Source of the DNA: Candidatus Vogelbacteria bacterium RIFOXYB1_FULL_42_16
Lineage (GTDB): Bacteria; Patescibacteriota; Minisyncoccia; Phycocordibacterales; XYD1-FULL-46-19
Assembly (NCBI GenBank): GCA_001823055.1
Contig: MHTH01000010.1
Location: 7,316 to 47,274, forward strand
Length of the DNA stretch: 39,959 nucleotides
Direction of reading: 5' to 3'
Positions within the stretch are counted from its first letter, which is position 1, and the number at the start of each line of letters is the position of its first letter. The translations under genes and the position numbers were made by a program. The notes beneath the pieces were generated by a model that was not told the origin of the DNA, searched no databases, and worked only from the letters and a program-made list of their open reading frames with translations. Below, in pieces: positions 9,733-16,582 of the stretch.

Positions 9733-10185
9733 ATGTCACTCCACGAGCAAATCAAAAATGAGATAAAAGAAGCGCTGAAAGCCCGCGATGAAGTGCGCTT
9801 GGCGACGGTTCGAGGGATGAGTGCCTCTTTGACCAACGAGTTGGTGACCAAAAAAATGAAGCCAACCGAAATACTGACCGATGACGACGTTTTAATAGTC
9901 ATTAAAAGATTGGTCAAACAACGCCAAGATTCAATCGAACAATTTCGCGCCGGCAATCGTGAAGATTTGGCCAGTGCCGAGGAAGCCGAGTTAAACATCT
10001 TAAAAACCTATTTGCCGGCCCAGATGAGCGAGGAGCAAATTCGTGCCATGGCCGAAAGTAAAAAAGCCGAACTCGGGATCACCGACAAAACCAAAATTGG
10101 CATCCTAACTGGCGCGGTCATGAAAGCCACCGGTGGCCAAGCCGACGGCAATGTCGTTAAACAGATCGTCGAGAGTTTGTTCTAA
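9733..10185 (+). CDS. YqeY-like / GatB-Yqey domain protein
   Basis: 'MSLHEQIKNEIKEALKARDEVRLATVRGMSASLTN...LPAQMSEEQIRAM' matches the GatB/Yqey family. Confidence 0.9.
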   Translation: MSLHEQIKNEIKEALKARDEVRLATVRGMSASLTNELVTKKMKPTEILTDDDVLIVIKRLVKQRQDSIEQFRAGNREDLASAEEAELNILKTYLPAQMSEEQIRAMAESKKAELGITDKTKIGILTGAVMKATGGQADGNVVKQIVESLF

Positions 10186-11081
10186 ATCAGACCCCCTTGG
10201 CGGAAAATTTCTTCGGCCGATTGATCGTCTAAAATTATTTTTTTCAACATCATCAAGACAGGGAAATTTTTAGCCCTGTTGCCTAGACGTCCTAATAAAA
10301 GCGGGAGTGAGACCAGCCCCTCGCTCGATCGATCGATTTTTTCTTGACGTGCCAATTGCCAGCCAACATAAAAATTAGCTGAATTTTTCGATAAAGCGGT
10401 GGCAAGAAAATCACCCAAACCGGCCGGTCCCAACAAAGTTATGGTCTTGCCACCAAACATTTTACCGATAGCTAAAATCTCGCCTTGGGCTTCGGTTAGA
10501 TAAAGCGCGCGCGCGTTACTGCCCCAACCCAAAGCTTCTCCCATACCGGCGCCCAGCGCGTAAATATTTTTCAAAACTCCGGCCAAAGAAGCACCAATCA
10601 AATCGGTCGAAAAACTGATTTTTATTTTTGAACCAGCAAAAAGCTCGGCCACCGCGGACATTTTTCGACCCTTGCCGACCAAGACGCCGGCTCCAGGCCG
10701 ACCACCAGCGATTTCTTCTGCCACCAGCGGACCGGCCAAAGCCCCGACTAAACCCTTATGAATGATTTTAGACACAAATTCGAGCGCCGTTCGGCCAGTA
10801 CCTTCCTCCAAGCCCTTGGCTAAAGTGATCAAAATATGATCGGCTCGCAAATAGGGGGAGAGACAAAAGATCGCCTCTTTCAAGCCAGCCGTCGGCAAAC
10901 ACAGAAAAATCGCCTGGGCACCAGTCATGATTTCCGGCAAAGACAAATCTTCACCAGACAAACCCAGTAATTTTTTTTCATTTTTATCCCAATAGAAAAC
11001 TTCGGCTTTTTGGGCAATTACCCCGCCGAGAGCCAAACCGATTTCACCGGCGCCAATGATCGCGACTCGTTCAATCTTCAT
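10182..11081 (-). CDS. gpsA: NAD(P)-dependent glycerol-3-phosphate dehydrogenase
   Basis: N-terminal Rossmann 'VAIIGAGEIGLALGGVIAQ', 'LAGPLVAEEIAGGRP', 'LKNIYALGAGMGEALGWGSNARAL', 'GPAGLGDFLAT'. Confidence 0.9.
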   Translation of the reverse strand: MKIERVAIIGAGEIGLALGGVIAQKAEVFYWDKNEKKLLGLSGEDLSLPEIMTGAQAIFLCLPTAGLKEAIFCLSPYLRADHILITLAKGLEEGTGRTALEFVSKIIHKGLVGALAGPLVAEEIAGGRPGAGVLVGKGRKMSAVAELFAGSKIKISFSTDLIGASLAGVLKNIYALGAGMGEALGWGSNARALYLTEAQGEILAIGKMFGGKTITLLGPAGLGDFLATALSKNSANFYVGWQLARQEKIDRSSEGLVSLPLLLGRLGNRAKNFPVLMMLKKIILDDQSAEEIFRQGGLI

Positions 11082-11120
11082 ATCTGGATATTTTAACACA
11101 AAAATGATAGAGTAGTAGGA

Positions 11121-11492
11121 ATGTTCAAAAAAATCTCAACTTTTTTCGATCGCATGGAAGATCGAACTCGTGGCTATTTAAGTCGTTATCCCAATCTTTA
11201 CGCCATCATTGCCGGCACTGGCCTAATCTTGTTTTGGCGCGGAATTTGGGAGGGTAGTATCGGTTTAATGTCCAATTTCATGTCAACCGTCATTGGCGCC
11301 ATTATTCTCTTGTCGACAGGTGTCCTTGTCTCCTATTTTATCGGCGATAAAATCTTGATTTCCGGTATCAAGGGCGAGAAAAAAATCATCGAAAAAACTA
11401 GAGAAGAAATCGAGGACGACGACGTCCAATTAAAAAATATCGACAAAAAAATCGACGACTTACGCTCGTTGATCGAAAAATTGTCAAAATAA
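11121..11492 (+). CDS. Hypothetical membrane protein with C-terminal coiled coil
   Basis: Two hydrophobic segments followed by charged helix 'EKTREEIEDDDVQLKNIDKKIDDLRSLIEKL'. Confidence 0.75.
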   Translation: MFKKISTFFDRMEDRTRGYLSRYPNLYAIIAGTGLILFWRGIWEGSIGLMSNFMSTVIGAIILLSTGVLVSYFIGDKILISGIKGEKKIIEKTREEIEDDDVQLKNIDKKIDDLRSLIEKLSK

Positions 11493-11516
11493 GAACTTTT
11501 GTGCTAAAAATATATT

Positions 11517-11599
11517 AGAAAGGAGGTGATTTCTCAAGGACGATGACAGGCAACGGTTCATTCCCCCAGAGCGCGCAAGCGCGCTCTGGGGGAATTTTT
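11517..11599 (+). ncRNA. Candidate small RNA starting with a 16S anti-SD complement and ending in an intrinsic terminator
   Basis: AGAAAGGAGGTGAT (11517-11530) downstream of a -10-like tgtgctaaaaata; strong hairpin 11561-11594 followed by T tract. Confidence 0.45.
11561..11599 (+). terminator. Intrinsic terminator
   Basis: ttcccccagagcgcg-caag-cgcgctctgggggaa then ttttt. Confidence 0.85.
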
Positions 11600-11735
11600 C
11601 CTACACACCAATGGTACCATTGTTTTTTGCGTCCAAAATCAGTTTAACTTTGTAAATATATTTTAGAGTTCTAATTACCAAGCAAGATTTAAATTTTTAA
11701 AAAACTTAGACGCGATGGCACCATTGGTGTGCAGG
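11600..11735. repeat. Pair of long inverted repeats (MITE-like or paired operators)
   Basis: cctacacaccaatggtaccattg (11600-11622) vs RC of 11713-11735 cctgcacaccaatggtgccatcg, 20/23 identical; non-coding AT-rich interior. Confidence 0.6.
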
Positions 11736-11779
11736 TTTTGTCTTTAAAAATTCAAAAAATGTGTTAATATGGCCACAAT

Positions 11780-11853
11780 TGCCGGATCATCTAATGGTAG
11801 GATAGCGGACTCTGAATCCGTTCATCTTGGTTCGAATCCAAGTCCGGCAGCCA
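11780..11853 (+). tRNA. tRNA-Gln(CTG), CCA encoded
   Basis: Cloverleaf tgccgga...tccggca-g-cca, anticodon loop ctCTGaa, T-loop ggttcgaatcc. Confidence 0.93.
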
Positions 11854-11860
11854 ACTTCAA

Positions 11861-11889
11861 AAAACCCGCTTTAAAGCGGATTTTTTGAT
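11861..11889. terminator. Bidirectional terminator between tRNA-Gln and ftsX
   Basis: aaaaaaCCCGCTTTAAAGCGGattttttg. Confidence 0.75.
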
Positions 11890-11900
11890 AGGAAGAAATC

Positions 11901-12818
11901 TTACAAACTAGCATATCTCCGTACTGCCAGATAGCTGGCCATAAAACCTAGGCCAACACCGGAAACCAACAGCGTGAGAAAAATTGAAGCAAAATTGCCA
12001 GATAAATAAGACAACAAATCCACCCCACCAAAAGCGTTGTAACTGACATTTTTTATCCAAGCCACACTGGGATAAAGAAAGAAAAGCGCCACTAAAGTGC
12101 CGAGAAAACCGGAAATAATCCCCTCGATCAAAAACGGACCTTTGACATAGATATTGCCCGCTCCGACCAGACGCATCACCGACACTTCCTCGCGAGAGGT
12201 GTAAATGGCTAAAGAAATAGTATTGAAAGTGGCAAAAACCGCCAAACAAATGAGAACGGTGCTGGCGACCAAACCAATTCTTTTAACGATGCCAATAATT
12301 TTATTGAGTCGGCTAACAATATCGCGCTTGAAACTGACTTGATCAATAATATCGCGATTGACAGACAAACTTTGATTGTCATTTTCTAGAAAATAAACGA
12401 TGCTCTCATAACGATTGGGATCGATAGCCGTAATATTCAACCGAGCGCCAAAAGGATTGCCGACTTCGTCCAGAGACTGCAAAAGTAGAGCATTGTCTTG
12501 GTGACGCTCACGAAAACTTTTGTATTCATCTTCACGCGACACATAAACCACCTTTTTAACATCCGGCAATAGCGACAAAGATTTTTTTACCGCGGTAATG
12601 TCGTCGACGGCCGTTTCCGGTTTAAAAGAAACACTGATGTCAACTTTGTTTTTCACTTCCGCGACCACCCCATTCAAAAAAGCCGACGAGACCATGAGAC
12701 CGCCGATCACATACAAAGAAACGGCAATCGCTAAAACCGAAGCCAGAGAAACAAGACCGTTACGCCAGAAATTGATAAAGCCGGATTTAACAATGCGTTT
12801 AAAATTGATCCAGATCAT
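11901..12818 (-). CDS. ftsX: Cell division protein FtsX (permease-like)
   Basis: Four TM segments, 'SREEVSVMRLVGAGNIYVKGPFLIEGIISGFLGTLVAL', directly coupled to ftsE. Confidence 0.92.
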   Translation of the reverse strand: MIWINFKRIVKSGFINFWRNGLVSLASVLAIAVSLYVIGGLMVSSAFLNGVVAEVKNKVDISVSFKPETAVDDITAVKKSLSLLPDVKKVVYVSREDEYKSFRERHQDNALLLQSLDEVGNPFGARLNITAIDPNRYESIVYFLENDNQSLSVNRDIIDQVSFKRDIVSRLNKIIGIVKRIGLVASTVLICLAVFATFNTISLAIYTSREEVSVMRLVGAGNIYVKGPFLIEGIISGFLGTLVALFFLYPSVAWIKNVSYNAFGGVDLLSYLSGNFASIFLTLLVSGVGLGFMASYLAVRRYASL

Positions 12819-13492
12819 ACTTTTTTAGCTCTTTTTTCATCACTAATAATTTTACCATTCTCCATTTTGATAATGCGGTGGCCAGTTTTTTCCACCACTT
12901 TAGGATTGTGAGTGGTTAAAATAATCGTCGTCCCCAAATCGTTTATTTTTTTGAAAATTTCAATGATTTCTTCGGCATTTTCCGGATCCAAATTGCCAGT
13001 CGGTTCATCGGCAATCAACAAGTCTGGCCGATTGATAATCGCTCGAGCAATGGCGACTCGTTGACGTTCCCCACCGGATAATTCGTGTGGAAAATGCCAG
13101 AGACGATCACCCAGGCCGACAATATCCAAAACATGGGGCACATCGCTTTTGATTTCTTCTTCGTCCCGACCAGCCACTTCCATAGCAAAGGCAATATTCT
13201 CATAAGCAGTTTTATTGGGCAACAAGCGATAATCTTGAAAAACGCTACCTACTCGCCGACGAATTTTAGGGATAGCGTATTTATTTAAAGAATGAATATC
13301 TTGCGATTCAAAAAAGACCTTGCCTTTGGTGGGACGATCTTCAGCTAAAATCATCCTCAAGAGAGTGGTTTTACCAGCGCCAGAATGGCCAACAATCGTG
13401 ACCATTTCTCCTGGCTCGACCACAAAAGAAACACTGTCTAGGGCCACATTTTCTGGACCATAGGCCTTGGTGACTTTATCAAAATAAATCAT
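12815..13492 (-). CDS. ftsE: Cell division ATP-binding protein FtsE
   Basis: Walker A 'GHSGAGKTT', signature 'LSGGERQRVAIARAI', 'LIADEPTGNLDP'. Confidence 0.95.
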   Translation of the reverse strand: MIYFDKVTKAYGPENVALDSVSFVVEPGEMVTIVGHSGAGKTTLLRMILAEDRPTKGKVFFESQDIHSLNKYAIPKIRRRVGSVFQDYRLLPNKTAYENIAFAMEVAGRDEEEIKSDVPHVLDIVGLGDRLWHFPHELSGGERQRVAIARAIINRPDLLIADEPTGNLDPENAEEIIEIFKKINDLGTTIILTTHNPKVVEKTGHRIIKMENGKIISDEKRAKKV

Positions 13493-13534
13493 AGCTTGAT
13501 TATAACAAAAACTGTTCTCGATACCAAACGAAAC

Positions 13535-14413
13535 TTAAGCCAAGTCTTTTTCCGCTTCCAAAAACAGGTCTAGCTCACCATCGAGCACCGCTTCGACATC
13601 GCTAGTCTCAACCTCGGTGCGATGATCTTTGACCATTTTGTAAGGGTGGAGAACGTAGGAACGGATTTGACTGCCCCATTCAATATCAGTAGTTTTACTA
13701 ACATACATCCCCTGCTCACGTTTTAACCTTTCGTCTTCCAACCGGCGATAAAGTTTGCCCCGCAAAATCGCCAGGGCCTGTTCGCGATTTTGCTGTTGAC
13801 TGCGTTCGGAATCACAATGAACGGTGAGATTGGTCGGCAAGTGAGTAATCCGTACCGCCGTCTCACGCTTGTTCACATTTTGACCACCCGGACCGCTCGA
13901 ACGAGCAAAATCAATTTTTAAATCTTCCGGCGGAATTTCAAACTCTTCGGTTTTGGCTAGTTTGGGGATCACTTCTACCAGCGAAAAAGAAGTATGACGC
14001 AATTTTTTAGCATTAAAGGGCGAGATGCGCACCAACCGATGAACACCCGATTCATTTTTCAACAAACCATAAGCGCCCTTCCCTGCCAATTCAAAAGTTA
14101 GATTGCGATAACCACCATGATCATTTTGATTGGCGTGGATTAAAATTAACTCAAATTTTTTTTTGACCGCTAGCTTACGGTACATTTCATACAAGATCGC
14201 CGAAAAATCCTCAGCATCATCACCGCCAGCGCCGGAAAAAATCGTAATGATCGCCGAGCCCTTATCGTACTTACCCACTCCCTCTAAATCGGCTTTAAGT
14301 TGATGGAGGTCTTTAATTTTTTGTTGCGCCAAATCTTTATCTTGCCAAAAATCCGGCTGGGTCATTTCGATTTCCAGAATATCGATTTGCTGTTGAATCT
14401 CGTCTTTGGTCAT
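13535..14413 (-). CDS. prfB: Peptide chain release factor 2, shortened domain 1
   Basis: SPF anticodon-mimic ('RISPFNAKKLRHTSF') and 'SSGPGGQNVNKRETAVRI' GGQ motif; 292 aa. Confidence 0.9.
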   Translation of the reverse strand: MTKDEIQQQIDILEIEMTQPDFWQDKDLAQQKIKDLHQLKADLEGVGKYDKGSAIITIFSGAGGDDAEDFSAILYEMYRKLAVKKKFELILIHANQNDHGGYRNLTFELAGKGAYGLLKNESGVHRLVRISPFNAKKLRHTSFSLVEVIPKLAKTEEFEIPPEDLKIDFARSSGPGGQNVNKRETAVRITHLPTNLTVHCDSERSQQQNREQALAILRGKLYRRLEDERLKREQGMYVSKTTDIEWGSQIRSYVLHPYKMVKDHRTEVETSDVEAVLDGELDLFLEAEKDLA

Positions 14414-14414
14414 G

Positions 14415-14487
14415 AGCCACCTCCCGGGATTGAACCGGGGACCTATGCGTTACGAATGCATCGCTCTACCAACTGAGCTAAGGTGGC
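14415..14487 (-). tRNA. tRNA-Thr(CGT), CCA not encoded
   Basis: RC gccacct...aggtggc-t; anticodon loop ttCGTaa. Confidence 0.9.
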
Positions 14488-14507
14488 TAACAGACCAAAG
14501 ATATCAC

Positions 14508-14698
14508 AAAAAAAGACCGTTGAAAACGGTTTTTTATAAGAGCCGCTGAGCAGGAATCACTGCTCGGCTTCGATTAACTCAGCCTGCGCTTTAGAAACCC
14601 ACGGTTTCTAACACTCCGCCAGCTGGCGAAGCTGTTTTCCTCCACGGGAGACCAAATGTTCTCCCGACCCCACTCTTCCGTTCAATCCTACTCAACGG
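14508..14698 (-). ncRNA. Candidate structured non-coding RNA with paired ends and terminal intrinsic terminator
   Basis: 12-bp helix between 14687-14698 and 14543-14554 (two G.U on minus strand only), inner hairpins including ttagaaacc-gtg-ggtttctaa and cgggaga...tctcccg, terminator accgtt-ttc-aacggt-c-T7. Confidence 0.55.
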
Positions 14699-14731
14699 AA
14701 AAAGATGACACATTTGTGCCATCTTTTTTTG

Positions 14732-14804
14732 AGCCGCTGAGCAGGATTGAACTGCTGACCTCGTCATTACCAATGACGTGCTCTACCAACTGAGCTACAA
14801 CGGC
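14732..14804 (-). tRNA. tRNA-Thr(GGT), CCA not encoded
   Basis: RC gccgttg...cagcggc-t; anticodon stem/loop cgtca-ttGGTaa-tgacg. Confidence 0.93.
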
Positions 14805-14860
14805 TTTTTCAGCCACAGCAAATTTACCATAACTTTCTTATATTTTCAACTAGAAAAAAA

Positions 14861-15157
14861 TTAGTCGCTGTTGGTCAAATCGGCCAAATGTTCGTTGGCA
14901 GTTTTTGTCATCACTTCATCCAAATTCACCCCCAATTTTTCACGCAAAAAACGAACGATGGTCTCGTCGTCACTAGCACTGATTATCGCTTCCAATTCCG
15001 CTTTTTCTCCCGCCGGCAAAGATTCCAAAATATCCAAAGTCGCCCGACGTAAAATCTGTTCTTCCAAGCGCAATAAGATTTTTTCTTGTTCTTCGACTGA
15101 CAAATCGGCAATACCGAGCTTTTCTTTTATCAAATCGGCTAATATTTGTTTACTCAT
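14861..15157 (-). CDS. Conserved-looking small hypothetical protein (98 aa; possibly DUF5663-like)
   Basis: 'LADLIKEKLGIADLSVEEQEKILLRLEEQILRRATLDILESLP' amphipathic helical protein; family name from memory only. Confidence 0.65.
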   Translation of the reverse strand: MSKQILADLIKEKLGIADLSVEEQEKILLRLEEQILRRATLDILESLPAGEKAELEAIISASDDETIVRFLREKLGVNLDEVMTKTANEHLADLTNSD

Positions 15158-15164
15158 AATTTTA

Positions 15165-15326
15165 TTAGGCCGTTTTAGCTAAATTCATTTGTCTTAAAAC
15201 ATTCTTCAATCGATCAACCACGAGGCCAGAATGTTTAGCCTCCCTCACTTCCAATTTTTTACCAGCTTCTTCAATTTTATTTAGAACGACTTGCAAACCC
15301 TCACCTTCAATTTTAATTTGTTCCAT
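15165..15326 (-). CDS. Small hypothetical protein (53 aa) upstream of the 98-aa ORF
   Basis: MEQIKIEGEGLQVVLNKIEEAGKKLEVREAKHSGLVVDRLKNVLRQMNLAKTA*, preceded by GTTAAAAT; below the ORF-track length cutoff. Confidence 0.55.
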   Translation of the reverse strand: MEQIKIEGEGLQVVLNKIEEAGKKLEVREAKHSGLVVDRLKNVLRQMNLAKTA

Positions 15327-15468
15327 ATTGATAAAAATTTTAACGGCTGATTGAGTAAATTATAAACCTAATCAAATCTTTTGCCTATCGACAACAGGAG
15401 TAAAGCGTTTCTTTTTAAAAATTTAGGAAACAAAATCTATTTTTTTACTAGATTGGCTATACGTAAAT

Positions 15469-15496
15469 TGCCCCACCTCGCGAGGTGGGGCAATTA
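15469..15496. terminator. Stem-loop attgccccacctcg/cgaggtggggcaat
   Basis: Perfect inverted repeat just downstream of tRNA-Asp (minus). Confidence 0.65.
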
Positions 15497-15499
15497 ATG

Positions 15500-15575
15500 C
15501 GCGGGCGACCGGACTCGAACCGGCAACCTCTCCCGTGACAGGGGAGTGCTACTAACCAAATTGAGCTACGCCCGC
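15500..15575 (-). tRNA. tRNA-Asp(GTC), CCA not encoded
   Basis: RC gcgggcg...cgcccgc-g; anticodon stem/loop ctccc-ctGTCac-gggag. Confidence 0.93.
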
Positions 15576-15616
15576 AATTCGTCCATTCTACACAAAAATC
15601 AATCTCTTTCAATTGA

Positions 15617-15693
15617 TGGTGCTGATGATTGGACTTGAACCAATGACCTGGCGCTTATGAAACGCCCGCTCTAACCAACTGAGCTACATCAGC
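15617..15693 (-). tRNA. tRNA with CAT anticodon (elongator Met, or Ile2 if lysidinylated), CCA encoded
   Basis: RC gctgatg...catcagc-a-cca; loop ttCATaa. Confidence 0.92.
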
Positions 15694-15697
15694 AAAT

Positions 15698-16372
15698 TTA
15701 TATCTTTTTTATAACATCAATTGACCCTAAAATCTCATATTGCAAATTCGAACCCTTATTAACCACCAATCTTAATATTCCATAATAAGATTCATAATTG
15801 CCATAGACCTTCTTAGGCGTAGTTTTTACATAATATGTATTACCAAATTGATTTAATGGTAAGTCTAGCAAAAAAGACCAGAATTTCAAGACCTTATTTA
15901 TTCTAGGTTTATGAATTTCGTTTATTTGTACGGTCGGTTTAAATAACTCTTTCGACACCCCATGAACCTCTCTAAAAAACTTATACATGATCCTTATCAT
16001 CTCAGGATCAGAATTGACAAATATAGTCCTACTCCCGTTTTTACTTCCTTCTCCCCAATACAGAGACGTACCAATCATCATCAAGTCTCTCTGTGAAATT
16101 TTACCCATCTTTTTTCTAGCTTGTTCCCTCTGATCGTTTACATTTTTTTCTTTCTTCTTACGATTCATTTCTGCACCCTTCATCCTCCCAGCCAATCCAG
16201 CTTTAGTGACTTTTTCAGTTAAAAAATTTACTTGGTCCAAACCCAACAAGATATCTCTACACCACAAGCTAACAGTGCTTTTAGAAACACCCAATTTTGT
16301 AGAAATCGCACCAAGACTTTCTCCCATCTTTCTCATCTCTCTTGCCTTATTTTTTTCTAAATACTTTGACAT
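15698..16372 (-). CDS. HTH plus LAGLIDADG-like endonuclease-type protein
   Basis: N-terminal 'KAREMRKMGESLGAISTKLGVSKSTVSLWCRDI' HTH; 'LMMIGTSLYWGEGSKNGSRTIFVNSDPEMIRIMYKFF' resembles LAGLIDADG-type repeats; lies between two tRNA genes. Confidence 0.6.
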   Translation of the reverse strand: MSKYLEKNKAREMRKMGESLGAISTKLGVSKSTVSLWCRDILLGLDQVNFLTEKVTKAGLAGRMKGAEMNRKKKEKNVNDQREQARKKMGKISQRDLMMIGTSLYWGEGSKNGSRTIFVNSDPEMIRIMYKFFREVHGVSKELFKPTVQINEIHKPRINKVLKFWSFLLDLPLNQFGNTYYVKTTPKKVYGNYESYYGILRLVVNKGSNLQYEILGSIDVIKKI

Positions 16373-16439
16373 TCATATATTATACATTATCACTAGTTCG
16401 ATTGTAAATAACAAATTGACGTAATCCTGCTCTAAGTGA

Positions 16440-16475
16440 AAAAAAGGCCTAGTTTAGCTAAACTAGGCCTTTTTT
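16440..16475. terminator. Intrinsic terminator downstream of tRNA-fMet
   Basis: aaaaaaggcctagttta-gc-taaactaggcctttttt. Confidence 0.9.
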
Positions 16476-16482
16476 CTTTACG

Positions 16483-16557
16483 TGGTTGCGGAGGCGGGAA
16501 TCGAACCCGCTACCTTCAGGTTATGAGCCTGACGAGCTACCAGTGCTCTACCCCGCG
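16483..16557 (-). tRNA. Initiator tRNA-fMet(CAT), CCA encoded
   Basis: C1.A72 mismatch, A11:U24, loop ctCATaa with cgcgggg acceptor; anticodon stem tcagg/cctga. Confidence 0.92.
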
Positions 16558-16582
16558 ATTAGTTACCAGTATACTACGAATG

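Noticed and set aside
11543-11647. 34-aa ORF MTGNGSFPQSAQARSGGIFPTHQWYHCFLRPKSV* after the strong SD
   Set aside because: Reads straight through an intrinsic terminator and an inverted repeat; SD spacing is too long; not supported as a CDS
11908-12249. 113-aa ORF inside ftsX in another frame on the same strand
   Set aside because: Overprinted frame with biased, implausible composition; FtsX explains the region
13535-14413. Programmed +1 frameshift in prfB
   Set aside because: The N-terminal region that carries it in other bacteria is absent; no CTTTGA-like site before the ORF, which abuts a tRNA
14508-14698. Candidate RNA as a tmRNA (GGATTGAACGG resembles the tmRNA 5' motif GGATTCGACGG; ends pair)
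   Set aside because: Too short, no T-loop TTCRA at the 3' side, no CCA, and no convincing tag ORF ending in small hydrophobic residues; the resemblance may come from the near-palindromic tRNA T-arm sequence
14540-14746. attL/attR pair of an integrated element at tRNA-Thr (16-nt direct repeat of tRNA 3' end)
   Set aside because: Only ~190 bp apart with no integrase or cargo; the repeat is better explained as part of the candidate RNA's closing helix or a tRNA duplication remnant
14591-14773. 60-aa minus ORF over tRNA-Thr(GGT) and the candidate RNA
   Set aside because: Overlaps a tRNA gene and structured hairpins; composition is not protein-like
16206-16424. 72-aa plus-strand ORF opposite the HTH/LAGLIDADG-like gene
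   Set aside because: Antisense shadow; no domain
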